Source: Quercus robur (lineage: Eukaryota; Streptophyta; Magnoliopsida; Fagales; Fagaceae). From it: a stretch of DNA of 64,000 bases. The DNA is taken from the NCBI RefSeq assembly GCF_932294415.1, contig NC_065543.1, forward strand, positions 45,719,777 to 45,783,776, given 5' to 3'. The translations under genes were made by a program, and so were the position numbers. The notes below the pieces were generated by a model. That model did no database searches and had not been told where the DNA came from. It saw nothing but the letters and a program-made list of their open reading frames with translations. Shown here one piece after another: positions 47,925-61,386 of this stretch. Position 1 is the first letter of the stretch; each line of letters starts with the position of its first letter.

Positions 47925-47957
<33 letters not shown>

Positions 47958-48669
47958 AAAGTAAATCTATCTCTTTAGCAAAAATATATATATATATATA
48001 TTTTTTTTTTTTTTCAAAAAATAAAATCATATACATCTTTTATTGAAAGAATTAAGAATACCAAAATACAATAATTCATTTAGCTTACCCCTTAAAAAGA
48101 TTTTCAAGCTCTATAACTATATATTTATATACAGATGCTCATCACATATATGCTCATTACATATAACGGCATTATAAATTTCAATATGAACATAATCTCC
48201 TAAGTAGCAAGTATCAATATTCATGAATATTTATGAAGGCTTCTAAAAGATACACCATTCTCAAAACAGTAGGAACTGCAAATATTTCTGATTTTTTTTT
48301 TTTTTTTGTAACACAAATATTTCTGATTGATTGATGGGAGTTTCTTTTGATTAAGCATTAATTCTATACAACAATAATGCATTGCCCACTAGTTATTTTT
48401 TGCATAATTATTTATGAACTTTTTCGTGCCAAGACTCGTATGGCCAACAACAAGAAGGACGGTGTCTCTACCAACTAACGTGGAGGAGGATATACAACAG
48501 AGTCTGAGCTCTGCAAATTTACACGTGTCATGTAGTAGGCCTCACACTTGTATTTAGCTGCAGACCCACCATTTTTACGAATGGAACATTAGCCATAATT
48601 GGAAGGAATCCTTTCGTTTAGGCAAGAAATAGAAAGAAATTAGATCAACCACCTGCAAAATTTTGTGTT

Positions 48670-48705
<36 letters not shown>

Positions 48706-51700
48706 AGAGAGAGACAGATAGTTAATGATGTATACTTAAACTACGTGATTACTATCATGTTATGTTATGTACATTTAGAGTGAAGTTAAATTAATAACTA
48801 AATAATCAAAAATATGCGTTTTTACTTTTCAATAACAAAATACGTGTTTTGTGTTCAAAACTTCGAACCCTCATTTCAATTCATAGTCAAATTTCGAAAA
48901 TAAAAGTAAAAATATGACCACAAGGAATTTTTTTTTTTTGATAAAACTAAAAGTTGGTCATTATCAAATTTGTATGTTATTTTTAAGCTCAAAATATTTT
49001 TTGTAAACCCCTTTGTGCTGAATGCAACCTCTTCGAATAGGATGCATTGCAATCTCTGGTGGAGGTTCATGCTTCATAATATCATATTTGATTTTGAATG
49101 TAAGTTTAGGATTTAAGAAGGGAAAGCAAAAATTTGAGGAATGACACTTGTGGTTAATAGAAATTTATTTTTGATTAAACGATGGCCATACATCAAATAA
49201 ATATCAGAAATTAGAGGATAAATTCTCTATGGATAATAGAATTGATGACGTGTAGTTGAAATGATGTTGGGATTTGGCTTGAAAGAGAGAAGAGAGAAAT
49301 AAAAAGCATAAGAAAAATTATTATGATTTTAACTTAACGGCTTATATCTAACATTCAAAACTCTAAGAAGTTACATCTTTGTTATTAAGCTATGTGTAAC
49401 AAAGTAGCTAAACTTAAGCTAATGCTAACGGTCCTAAAGTTAAAGTACTTGTGTTACAACTAAGATTACAATTACTTTAATTACTCTACAAGTGCATAGG
49501 TCGGCCTACAGTGAGTTTTGAGTCTGTTAGGCCATTAAATCTCAAACGCCTACACTCAAACTAAAGGTAGAAGTTTGAATTTGGAATGCTAAACCTTAAT
49601 GTCAAATAATTGTTATATCTCAAACGCCTACCCTCAAACTTTAATTTGGAATGCCTACCGGAAAGATAATTGTTATATATGCATGTCAAAATAATGGCTG
49701 TAGTAGTAGCCAGAATAATGCATTGACAAACAAAAGCATCGTTGATACATGGATGATGGTGGAACCAACTGTGAGAATGATAAGATCAACTATAGATATA
49801 GCGTCATCAGTGGCTGGTTAATTGACAGTTAGTTTGAGACACACACATACCCTTATGAAGGGCACATGAAAGAGTTGTTGTGTGAGGACACATGAAGGCT
49901 TGTTCAGGCACATGAAAGATAATTTTGTGACTATTCTTTCAACATCATGTAGCAGTCTTTCAAGAGATTGAATTGTGTGTTTTGGAGAAGAAAATTAATA
50001 TTTGGATGGGGGTAGATATGTAGCGAGTGATAAAATTTCTGAAAAAATAGGCATTGTTGTGAGGAAAGAACATCAGTTAGAGGCCGATCAATCTTCGTAC
50101 ATAAGAGAAAGCTCTGAATGACTATATATTTACTATTATTGGGGAGATAAACACCTACAACAGAAAGTTCTAAATGACTATATCTTTATAATTGTTGAAG
50201 AGATAAATACTGTAAGGAGACTTTTTGAGTAGTTAATATAACATATAAAGATATACTTTAACCCAAAATATTTAAACCCAATGTGTATATTCTCAACCAT
50301 GTTATATTAACTAAATATTTTTTTCATTATTATTTAATATAAGACTTCTTTCACACATGTAAACCCAACAATTATTAAAGTCTACGATAATTTTACACAT
50401 TTCACTCCTATGTCATAATAGCTCTTACGAAAACCGAATAAACGCTAGTGATATAAATAAAGATAAATGTCATAAATTAGAAAATAAATTGATTGATTGA
50501 TATATCCAATTAAGTCGGTAGTTCTAGAAGTGTTTTATTTTATTTTATTTTTTTTCTGGCGGGAAATTTACAGTTGTGGAACAAAAGTATTGGAGTCTGC
50601 AAGTGGTGATGTTGATAGAATACCAAGTTTTGGAGGAAGGAAGATATCCAATCTGTACGACTAAGACAAGCTTTTAATCAAAGTATAATTCATAATATTA
50701 TCATATCAAAGCATGATTTATAATATTATTAACCTAATAAACCAAGCAAACATGATAACCTAGCTAGGTTGGGCGGTGATTTAATGGGCTAAGCCTAAAT
50801 CATAATGGAATGTACTTTTGAAAATTTGTTTTTGGATGATACGTACTCACTAGTAATTAGTACTAGTAGCATACATGAGACAATATGAGCAAAAATATTA
50901 TAGATATGGAGAATTTGAAGGTCTGTATGAAAGTGATTGGGTGTAAATCAACCACTTCTCAAGGGGATCATGATGTGACAAATTTTTGTTGGCTTCTGTT
51001 TAGGTCATTGTTGCACTATCAAGACAAAATTCATATATATATAAATTGTATTTAAAACTTGTGAAAGATGATTTTTATTAAATGAATATGCTGGAAAGCA
51101 TGGAAAAAGAACTTCTTTTTTTTTGTTTATAGAAGAAACACATTCATTATTGTTATAAGTCAAGGCCACTAGAAGAAAATGTATGAAATGGACCTGCCAT
51201 TAGGTTTGTTTGTCATATTGTTGCTTTTAAAATTTTTTTTGAATGGAATATGGCTGCAAATTACAACAAGCTGTGGCATGATTGGCGCATATCTGGTGTG
51301 AATTTTATCACTCTAATTTATCATGCATTGTGTGCCTTTTTCTTCAAAGTAAAAAATGTCATGCATTCCTTATCACTTGGTTTTCACATTCCTCATGTGT
51401 AAGTTTTATTCACTTTTCACTTTGAATGATTACTTTTGAATTATTACTAACTAGTTTAATGTAGGAATTGTTTAGTTGAGATCTCATTGATTGTTCTTTT
51501 TCTTGCTAGTGAATTAATTGCCAAGCATGGGGTAAAACTCTAGAATAAGCTATCCAAGTGCAATCAAGAGCAGTGTGAGTGAGGCTGTGTCTGTAAACTT
51601 AATAATTGAAAGTTTTGACAAAGTTTTTAGCAATGGACTATAATGGCCATTGAGAGTGATTTTGTCGAACAGTCTAACCTATCACCTAATTCCATTGCGT

Positions 51701-52223
51701 GAAGTTGTATTAGCTTTTAATAACCATGTGAGCTCTCTAGTCTCAACCTCATCATGCTCCGCAATCGATCCCCATGATTTGTTCCTATTAGGAAAGGGAT
51801 AGAATTCCTCTCATCAGCAATGGGGGTTTTAAATTTCAAACCCTTCCCTTCAAAATGAAGCTAATAATGTAATTTCCAATAAATTAAAAAATAAAGATGA
51901 AAATTTATAATTGGTCCTAAAATTTGAGATAGGTTATATTTTTGTTTTTGAAATTTATAGTGTTATAGTAATTGTAAAGTTATCATGTTAGTCTTTCCGT
52001 AATTTTGTATTTAAATGGAGTACTATGAGCCTTTGTCAAATTTTGTTATGTATGTAAGAATGACCAACTTGGTATGTTTAGGGTTTTTTTATATGATTGA
52101 AAATGAATTTTTTTAAAAAATTTTAGAGACTAAAATAAAGGCTTATCCAAATTTTAGGACCATGTATGAAAATTTTCTCCAAAAAATAATTTTTAAAATT
52201 GGACTGCTAAACTAAATTAAAAA
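47141..52223. other. 5-kb intergenic stretch, no gene seen
   Basis: AT-rich DNA with TA microsatellites (47930-47956, 47983-48000, 48672-48701), poly-T tracts and scattered short open frames without family signatures. A G-box-like ACACGTGTC is at 48521-48529, but no gene is close to it. Confidence 0.55.
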
Positions 52224-52596
52224 GGTTAAATTATTAATTTGGTCCTCCAACTATTGGATGAAGGGAAATTTGACCTCTCAACCAATAATTGTTTCAATTG
52301 AGTCCCTCAATTTTCAAAATCAACTCAATTCCATTAATGATAATGGTTGAAAACTTGAAACTGATTTGACTTAAAAAAATTTGCAATCCTTTTAATTTTT
52401 TTCTTCATTTAATAAATTAACTAAATTCGTTAAAATTTAAACAAAAAAGTTTATTTAAGGATGAAATCGACTTAATTTTCAAAATTGAATGACTAAATTA
52501 ACACAATTAATAGTTAAGGGACTAAATTGATACAATCAATTGAGGGGTGAAATAAAACCTTACCTTATAGTTGGGGAACCAAATATTAATTTAACC
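52224..52596. mobile_element. foldback MITE, probably Mutator-like
   Basis: The left end GGTTAAATTATTAATTTGGT and, in complement, the right end GGTTAAATTAATATTTGGTT begin long inverted repeats that continue through CCAACTAT. The flanks AATTAAAAA and AAATAAAAA match at 8 of 9 positions, which fits a 9-bp Mutator-type duplication in simple sequence. It has no coding capacity. Confidence 0.75.
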
Positions 52597-52967
52597 AAAT
52601 AAAAATTGGTATAATTAATGGTTTCGCAATATAGAATATACCATTAATTTAGGTTAGGTTTCAACCATGGGCCAGGACAAACGTAAGCTTCTTAAGGTTA
52701 GACCTAATGGGTGTGAAGTGTGAATTGTGAAATCGTGAGAGACTTTAAAATAAAATGTCAATAGGAAGGGAATTGAAGCAATTAATTAGTTGGTAACGAT
52801 TCAATTGTAGGTTCATGTCGTGGTCTTTTCATATTTATGGCCCATTAGCCATGTGAGACTACTTGCTTCTTCAGTCAATTTTCTAGAACAATAATTTTCT
52901 TTTAAACAAGGAATTCTTATTCCAAGCAACGTGCTAGTACTGGCTTCAAATTGAGGAGACTTTTAGA
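52597..52967. other. intergenic, no gene seen
   Basis: AT-rich sequence between the MITE and the duplicated array. Confidence 0.5.
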
Positions 52968-54313
52968 AAGCAAAACTTCACTGATTTGTTGGATTTTGAA
53001 GTACGTATATGGCATATATACTACACCAATTCTGGATTCCACAAGGTGTTAATTGAGGCCCAAGCCTATCCAAGTCCTAGTCACATTGGGTCGTTGAGTT
53101 TTTCATCTTCAAGGCAAGAAAAGTATTATTATCCACAGAATCCATATATATCCACCTACAAGAATATTCCTTGGTTTTTATCCACACAGAATCCAAGTCC
53201 TCTATTCATCCACCCTTTGCTTCTCGAAACATTTTATTCTCTTTTAGCTAATTCTTGAGAACATATGCTTTATTTTTAATAATGGGCATATAAATGAGAG
53301 ATCAGGGCTTCATATCTACTTTGCTAGCATGTGTAAAATCAGCCCATATAATGGCGGAGCCAGGATTATTTTTTAGGAGGGCCAAGCTAAACATAAAAAT
53401 ATTCTTAAGGAATAAAAAATCTTTTATGATCAAAAAGTCGTATCTAATGTTCTTTTATGGTACTAAAATAATTTATAATTGATTCTAAATGAAATTTTTT
53501 AGCCGGATTTTTTCTACATTCACAATTAAACGATCACTTATTAAAATCTCATGTTTTATATTGTTGAAATCCAGGATCATATTTAAAGAAACGATATATA
53601 ATTTTTTAAGTTCACATTTGGGAGCCTTTCTAAGATGTTCAATATCTAAAGTTTCTTTCAGCAGTAGGAATAGATTGTGGATTTTTTTTCACAAATTACT
53701 CAAATTTTAGCTAATTTAAAAAGAAAAAAATTATGAATAATTAAGTATAAACTACTAAATGCAATGAGATAAAACCAAACAATTAAAAATTTCTCTAAAC
53801 CAAATATAATTACAATAAACAGTACTGTTATATATAAACATTCACTTTGAACTGACATCACTGTTATTCATTCACGCAACAACACTGTAATATACTAATA
53901 CTAATATATTATTATATAAAGTTACAAACAAAAAGGTAAAGAAATTGGCAGCCCAAAAAAAAAAACTTGACAGCCACAATTTTTTACAGCTTTTCTCCAC
54001 GATTTGAAACACAAAGAAAAAGAGAGTTGAGAGAGATATAGAGTTGGTGAGATTAGGAAAAAAAAGAAAAGAAGAGGGAGAGAGAGTAGATCTGATTTTT
54101 AATTTGGTTTTGTGAAAATATTGTTAATAACAAAAAAACATTAACTCCGTTTGTGTTAAAGGATTAAATTGGTCATTTTTTAAAAATGTTGAATGTGTTT
54201 GGTATTATGTCAAAAATCAGGGTAGTTTACTAGATTTTACCCTTTAAATTATCAAAGTACAACAATACAATCTACAGCACATAGTATCTCAAAACAAAAG
54301 CAGTAAAACTAAC

Positions 54314-54446
54314 AGTATATACCATATACACTTCTTTGACCGAGTCATTCACGGCACTTAGCAATATATACTATATACACTCCTTTGACAGAGTCATTCA
54401 GTATATACTATATACACTCCTTTGTCTGAGTCATTCACAGCACTTA
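54314..54446. repeat. three-copy minisatellite in unit 1
   Basis: Three units containing ATATAC(C/T)ATATACACT(T/C)CTTTG and GAGTCATTCA. The second unit lacks part of the CACGGCACTTA tail. Confidence 0.85.
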
Positions 54447-55333
54447 AACAAAGAGAGAAAAGAGAGAGAGAGATATACCGCTGGTATTGCTATTACTAAA
54501 TGAAGGAGAAATTTGGGTTTTTGCTTTAGGATTTGGTGGCCATGGGTAAATGAATGGGCCATCTGGTGGGTTCTTTCTTAGGTCTTTTTTGGTATCAACT
54601 TTTTTTTTTTGGGTTTTACTGGACTACTTCAAAAATTTGAGGAGCAAGAATTTGAGGAGCAAGGACCAAATTCTAAGATTTAGGAGGGGGGGGGGGGTTT
54701 GGGTTGGGGGAGGGAATAATACACATGCCTTAAATCTCTAAGGGTCTATTTGGATTGAGGGAGAGGGAAGAATAGTAGAATTGGTCGGAAATAGACTAAT
54801 TTCTAGCCAACTCTACTCTACTTTGGCCTTTGTCTCTTCCTCAATCTAAACAAACCATAAATGAGAGTTTGTGAATTGAAATATGAGGTTTGCTTGAGTT
54901 GAGTTTCGAAGGAAAAAAAAGAAAAATGGATGGACATGTTTGGGCTTCTTGGGGGCGGGACAGTTTGAAGTGTTTGGTTGAGACCAATATCTACAAGCCC
55001 ATTGACAGAGCATGGGCCTCATTGCGTTGCTTATTTGTGTATACACAGAACTGTTGACTATGCCTACAAAGGTCCAACGGACCAGAATTAACATTAAATA
55101 AATGTGACCATGTGAGCCATTAAGTAGGGCAGTAAGAGCATTCCCATTCGTTCCTGCCTTTTTTTTTTTTGGTAATCCATTCGTTTATGCCTTGATACTA
55201 CTTTTTTTTTTATGCGTGCTTTCATACTACTTGTGCAATGGTATATAAGGATTTGAACAAATAGCAATAAATGACAAATAAACTAACAAGCACATGTATA
55301 AAGAATACAAGACTTAACGTGATTTATCAAATA

Positions 55334-55670
55334 ATTTACCTACATAGAGAGAGAGATCAAATTCATTGTATTTATTATGGATTACAACAATCACTTTACA
55401 TAACTTTCATAGGATATTTTTTCAGCCCCAAAAGAATTACAAAATTATTTTTCCTCCTTCAAGAGTTCTCCTCTATCAAGAAATCAAAAAAAAAAAAAAA
55501 AATTACCTACATAGAGAGAGAGATCAAATTCACTGTATTTATTATGGATTACAACAATCACTGTACATAACTTTCATAGGATATTTTTTTAGCCCCAAAA
55601 GAATTACAAAATTATTTTTCCTTCTTCAAGAGTTCTCCTCTATCAAAAATTTTTTATAAAAAAAAAAAAA
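55334..55670. repeat. 167-bp tandem duplication inside the Y module
   Basis: ACCTACATAGAGAGAGAGAT at 55338 recurs at 55505, and the whole unit is nearly identical. Unit 2 of the array has only one copy (about 57165-57320), so this step is younger than the X-Y duplication. Confidence 0.92.
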
Positions 55671-55711
55671 AACTAGATCCTTGGGTTAAGGTCACCAAAC
55701 TCTTTATTGTA

Positions 55712-55743
<32 letters not shown>

Positions 55744-56353
55744 GTCTATAAATGCTATTACTTGGTGGACAAGAAATATTAATTACTTCTTTAATAATGA
55801 ATAAATTTTTCTTCCTCGTAAAGAAAACCCAAAAGAAGTAATTATATCAACTTTCTTATCACACCAAAAAGAGCCAAATAGGTAACCTAGTCCAAATAGA
55901 AATTTAAGATAATTCTCAACACCTTGGTATAAAATGTCAAAATTAAATTCTTAGCATAATCATGTGCATCCAATGAGCAATTCTAAGAATGTTGAGGTTA
56001 CACTTTCTCTTAGCTTACACTTTTAAGAATGCTAACCTTTTTCAAGCCTCATATTTTTTTTCTAATAAAATTGTATTTTTATCCACTTTTAACAAATAAG
56101 TCAATCCAAACACACATGTAATCTCAACTTAAAAGCTCACAAACCTGAAAGTTCTAGTCTGACAATAGTTCATCTTGATGAAATATATTTTTTTTTTTTT
56201 TTAATTGGTTCACTGCTTCATCAAATTCAACATGATCCATTTGGGTCACAGACCATTTTCCGGAGAACAAAGTTCTTATTTAAGGTTTGCTTGAGCCACT
56301 GCCCTCTGAAGACTGAAAATTTTGTTCTGCAGCTCCATTGGATCTAGAACACC

Positions 56354-58050
56354 TTTAATTATAAAGCAAAACTTCAAAGTTTTGTTGAATTTTGAAGAAT
56401 ACAGTATGTACTACACCAATTCTGGATTCCACAAGGTATTAATTGAGGCCCAAACCTATCCAAGTGCTGGTCATATTGGGTCGTGTTGGGTTTTTCATCT
56501 TCAAGGCTCTAGAAACAAGAAAAGTATTATTATCCACAAAATCCATATATATCCACCTACAAGAAATATTCCTCGGTTTTTATCCACGCAGAATCCAAGT
56601 CTTCCATTCATCCTCCCTTTACTTCTCGAAACATTTTATTCTCTTTTAGCTAATTCTTGGGAACATATGCTTTATTTTTAATGGGCATATGCTTAACTGA
56701 GAGATCAACATTTTTCACATATACTTAGGGTCTAAAATGTTCATTCCACACGCACATACACATGCAGTAATGCTATGCCTCATTGCGTTGCTTATTTGTC
56801 TATACACAGAACTGTTGAGTGTTGACTATGCCTGCAAAGGTCCGACGGACGTGAATTAACATAAATAAATGTAACCATGTGAGCCATTAAAAGTAAAAGC
56901 ATTCTCATCCGCTCATGCTTTGATGCTACTTGTGCTGCAAAGCCTGCAATGGTATTCAATGGATTTCTCGCTTGCATTAGAAACCGATTAGTATTTTAGT
57001 TTGATGATAAAAGGGTTATCACCAGGAGCGAACGCACGACATAGGTTGAAACTTTCTAAAAAAAAAAAAAAAATTATTCAATGCATTTGAACAAATAACA
57101 GTAAATGAAAAATAAATTAACAAGCATACACTTAAAGAACACAAGACTTTACGTGGTTTATCAAACAATCTATTTAAATAGAGAGAGAGAGAGATCAAAT
57201 CCACTATATTTATTAAGGATTACAACAATCACTTTACATAGCTTTCATTGGGTAATTTTTTTCAGCCCCGAAAGAATTTTCAAATTATTCTTCCTCCTTC
57301 AAGGGTTCTCCTCTAAAAAAATAATAATAATAAATAAAATAAAATAAAATAAAACCAAGACCCTTGAATCAAGGTCACGGAACTCTTTATTGTAGTGTCT
57401 ATTTATATGTCTATAAATATTATTACTTAGTGAACATGAAAGATTAATTACTTCTTTAAAAATGAATAAACTTTCATTCCTCATAAAGAAAACCTAAAAG
57501 AAGTAATTATGTCAACTTTCTTAACATACCAAAAAGAGCCAAATAGGTAACCTAGTCCAAATAGAAATTAGAGATACTTTTCAACCCCTTGGTATAAAAT
57601 GTCACAATTAAATTCTTAGCATAATCATGTGCATCCAATGAGCCATTCTAAGAATATTGAGGTAACACTTTCTCTTTGGATTCAAAAAGGTTACACTTTC
57701 TCTTAGCTTACACTTTTAAGAATGCTAACCTTTTTAAAGTCAAATTTTTTCTAGTAAATTTTTATTTTTATCCACTTTCAACAAATAAGTCAATCCAAAC
57801 ACACATGTAACCTCAACGTAAAAGGTCACAAACCTGAAAGTTCTAGTCTGACAATAGTTCATCTTGATGAAATATTTTATTTATTTATTTTTAATTGGTT
57901 CACTGCTTCCTCAAATTCAACCTGATCCATTTGGGTTAGACCATTTTACCAAGAACAAAGTTCTTATTTAAGGTTTTTGCTTGAGCCACTACCCTCTGAA
58001 GACTGAAAATTTTGTTTTGCAACTCCATTGGATCTAGAACAACTACCTTA
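56354..58050. repeat. X-Y duplicated array, unit 2
   Basis: Begins AAGCAAAACTTCAAAG like unit 1 and ends at the shared TTGGATCTAGAACA. It includes a truncated SINE at 56963-57074 that unit 1 lacks. Differences from unit 1 are moderate, so the array is not very recent. Confidence 0.85.
56963..57074 (+). mobile_element. 5'-truncated SINE with target duplication
   Basis: It carries only the 3' body of the SINE family of 6171-6343 (AGTTTGATGATAAA ... CATAGGTTGAAA) and a poly-A tail. The 9-bp duplication TATTCAATG flanks it at 56954-56962 and 57075-57083. The matching site in unit 1 (about 55240-55255) has no insert. Confidence 0.82.
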
Positions 58051-58749
58051 CTACAAACACAATTCTTTAGATTTCCCAACCTCAGGTTTTGGGATTTATT
58101 CACTATTCCATTGATAGGAATAAATCACTATTCACTATTTCCAGGATGGTTTTTCAAAGAATTTTAACATACCAATGATGGTTACCTGCATAGTCTTTGA
58201 ACATACACAATTTGACCTTATGAAACAAATAAGCATCATTTCACAGATTCTTATCAGGAAAAAAAAAAAAAAAAAAAAAAAAAGCAAAATTTGACAGATG
58301 AAAGCTGTATTCGCTCGTCAGCTTCACCCAAAGGACACAATCAGTGCACTATATTCTAATTCTTCATCATGAAGACCCTTGTTGAATGTCAAATTTAAGA
58401 AACTTTTTTGAGAAGCATATATTAGTTTTGTATAAATTAGTAGTCAATTATGCCATTAGTAACGCTACTAAGTTCAATTTTCTAAGCCAAAGGCAAGGTG
58501 TTTCTTTGATCTCAAAGTCAAGTTGTTGGGTAGTCTCAGTCAGTGGTATCTTTTGAATTTCAAGGCCAACTTGAATTTCTTGTTGAACCGTTTAATTTCT
58601 TGGTTCTAGATTCACCAGTTGTGCAAGAAAGAGGTTGATGTGTGCAGTGTACACAATTGAATCAGCACACTTTTGCTTATAGAAGGGGCAGAGCATAATA
58701 GGATGGAAGGTTTGCTTGGAGAAGGTAGTGACTGAAATTGCAGGATTGC
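58051..58749. other. intergenic, no gene seen
   Basis: Contains a poly-A at 58259-58282. No coding region was recognised. The last 20 bases (58730-58749) are the left target copy of the next SINE. Confidence 0.5.
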
Positions 58750-58888
58750 GCCACGCCATTGACTGAGCTTCACTCAATGGCATAGCTTGCTCTCCTTCCT
58801 AAGGAGAACTAAGGTTTGAATCCTCCCTCTCCCATGATAGTAATCCTCTCCCCCAATGTTATAACTATTGTATTATCAAAAAACAAGA
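58750..58888 (+). mobile_element. tRNA-derived SINE with 20-bp target duplication
   Basis: Box-A-like GAGCTTCACTCAATGGC, box B GGTTTGAATCC (58813-58823), and an A-rich end near 58878-58884. The flanks 58730-58749 and 58889-58908 are 20-base direct repeats (GACTGAAATT...GGATTGC) with one mismatch, the mark of LINE-driven insertion. Confidence 0.88.
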
Positions 58889-58908
58889 GACTGAAATTTC
58901 AGGATTGC

Positions 58909-60958
58909 TGCCAAAGATATTTGAACCTCTGTCCCCCCGTGTAGTGTGGGCCAAAAGAACAAACCCATTGCAGCTTAGAATTAATGATCTACTTATGACA
59001 CTAGCAATTGGCAATGATAAGCACAAATGCTCACAGAACCTAACCCCTTTATAAAAAATATTAAAAAACAAAAAAACAAAACAAAAGAAGAAGATTTTGA
59101 GCTGTAAAGATGTTTAATTTCCCAATTAGTCCAGCCAGAAAAACTCGTTGAGGTCAAAAACAGCTCACAATATCATTTCCATTGATAAAGCAACCATGTG
59201 ATTACAACAGAAAAAAGGAGTCCATTAGGTAAAAACTAATAGCTAAGATTATACTATCAATATACACCAAAAACAAATGAGAAAATTCCACTTATCCCCT
59301 CTGGCATCTCTGCTAGCTAGGTTCCTCACCATCCATTTCCATAAACTGAACATGTCAACATAATTTGCATTCTCAATCATTCTGATTCTTGACAGCAACT
59401 CACAACTGCCCCTATTTTCCTCCACGCAAAATTGATTCTTCTGTACTGTCTGTGCTCTGATTATGATATTTATTACTCCCATCCACGATTCACTTCAAGC
59501 CAACTACCTATTTAAGGCCTGTGCGAGCCTTAAGTTGCTGGGAAAACAAAACATCCAATTCAAATTCCGCTAATAGAGTTTTTTCTAATACAAATTTTGT
59601 GGACATGCAAAGGCAAATAATTGAATGTAAACCAAATAGAGCAGTCAAAAAATGAAAAAAAAAATAGTATATACTAGTCAGAAAAATAACCTTTTTTTTG
59701 GGGGGTTTAAATCAAAGTGTTATGATATTTATGTGTGAGTGGTGTGATTGGTTAAAAAGTGAAGTTCTATATTGAATATTAATAAAAGAATGAGTTATTA
59801 ATATAATGTAACTAAGCTCATTCCCATAGGCTTAAATCTTTTGGGGTATAGTGGCGTCCCTATTTGTTATATTAACTACTCAATTGGAGGCGGATAACTC
59901 TCTCCAAGACAATGTAAATTTTGATAAGTCATAAACAATAACTATGACAGGAAGGGCATCTACTAATGAAGTAACACAAGAGGTCATTTCTTGCTACAGA
60001 AAGAAGTAAGCATAAGCTACATGACTTCATCTAGAAGAAGGGCATATTGGAACAATAAAGCACAGATGATACAAGAATCAAGTGGAGATAAAGATTATCC
60101 TTATCCTCCCCACCTTTTGTATGGTCCAATCAGATTCAAATTTTAACATCCAGACACCACCTCCTCTTTATTCGAGCGAATTCTCTACAATACAATGCCT
60201 ACTAGAACACTCTTTTCACCAAAGTAAAGATTCTACATGTCACAGCCTAGAGAGACAGCAAAGATCAACATTTGTTACACAAAATGATTCCTGCAGCATT
60301 AAGTAGATTCTTCTAGAAAGACTTTATATTCCAATTCACAACTGGTTCGTTCTAGAGAGCCATCTTCTACCATCAACATATATAATACAAAAGTGAATTC
60401 CATGTAGCTATAAAGTTCATATATTCTAGAAAGACATACATCAGAATGCACAATTGATGGAATAAATGTATTTTGAAGAGAATATTTTGGATTTCAATAC
60501 TTTGTTTAAGAACAGATTTTGCTATTAATAGAATTTATATATGGAAGAATCTGAATTTTATTATGAGCACGTGTAAGATGTCATTCCAAATCCATTATAT
60601 GAGCAACATCTCCAAGAATCATATCATGATATCGTGTTAAATATATATCAAACAGTTTATACCCATAATTATTGTTCAAATTCCTCGATTCTAATTAAAT
60701 CCGTAAATCAAAAGGCAACCATTATTTTCTTTGGAATCTTGTAAAACTTTATACTTGTATAACAAAAACAACAGTTTTACGTACTCCGTAAACTCTATTA
60801 ACAGGTTAATACTCAAAAGAGGGTTTAAAACAACATTGTTCATTGGACAATTTCACCAAAAAAAAAAAAAAAAACTACTAAATCAATTTTCTCGACATTA
60901 CTACCAGAGAAAATCCCAGATTTTACACTTACATAATAACATGAGCACAACTATTTGA
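58909..60958. other. SRO5-like 3' flank and intergenic DNA
   Basis: No gene recognised. The right part should contain the 3' UTR of the SRO5-like gene, or a further exon if the donor at 60972 is used. Confidence 0.5.
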
Positions 60959-61352
60959 TCACAGAAATAGTACCTTGGTTCTGAATGACTTGATAATTGC
61001 AATCAACAGCCTATCTCCTGCTAGATGTCTTAATCGTTGTATCAGTTCATTTCTTGAAAGCTTCCTCTCCTGCCGATCCAACAAATTGATGAGAACATAT
61101 GAAACCAAGGGGACAATGATAAAACAAAAAGCTAGTTTGTGTTTGTGGCCCATGATAAATGTAGTGCCGAAGTACTTACTTTGTGAGCTTCATGATGCTT
61201 GCGGATCAAGGAAACAGATTGTGTAGGTAAGAACTTTGAGAGTTCTGAAATTAGAACTGGAAATGGCATCCAAGGTGAAGTTGGTTCACATGGCTGCCTT
61301 TTAGTTCTTACAAATCCTACACAAATTACACATACACAAAAATTAGTAAAAA

Positions 61353-61386
<34 letters not shown>

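Larger units (their letters stand above)
52968..56353. repeat. X-Y duplicated array, unit 1 (with extra 1.7 kb)
   Basis: The X module (52968-53306) aligns with 56354-56707. The Y module (55017-56353) aligns with 56777-58050. Between X and Y, unit 1 carries 1.7 kb (53307-55016) absent from unit 2, which has about 70 bases there. The extra segment starts near TGGCGGAGCCAGGATT (53350) and includes a GGGGGGGGGG run. Open frames shared by the two X modules fall out of register because of indels, so this is not a gene family. Confidence 0.85.

Noticed and set aside
48521-48529. ACACGTGTC as a promoter element
   Set aside because: No gene start lies nearby on either strand. A single motif is not enough.
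52986-56681. Two related open frames sharing NSGFHKVLIEAQ and LLLETFYSLLANS as a small gene family
   Set aside because: Both come from the duplicated X module. The middle parts are out of register because of indels, there is no domain, and no constraint is visible.
59249-59482. 77-codon minus-strand open frame downstream of the SRO5-like gene
   Set aside because: No recognised family, and it does not continue the RST domain. It might be part of a 3' UTR.
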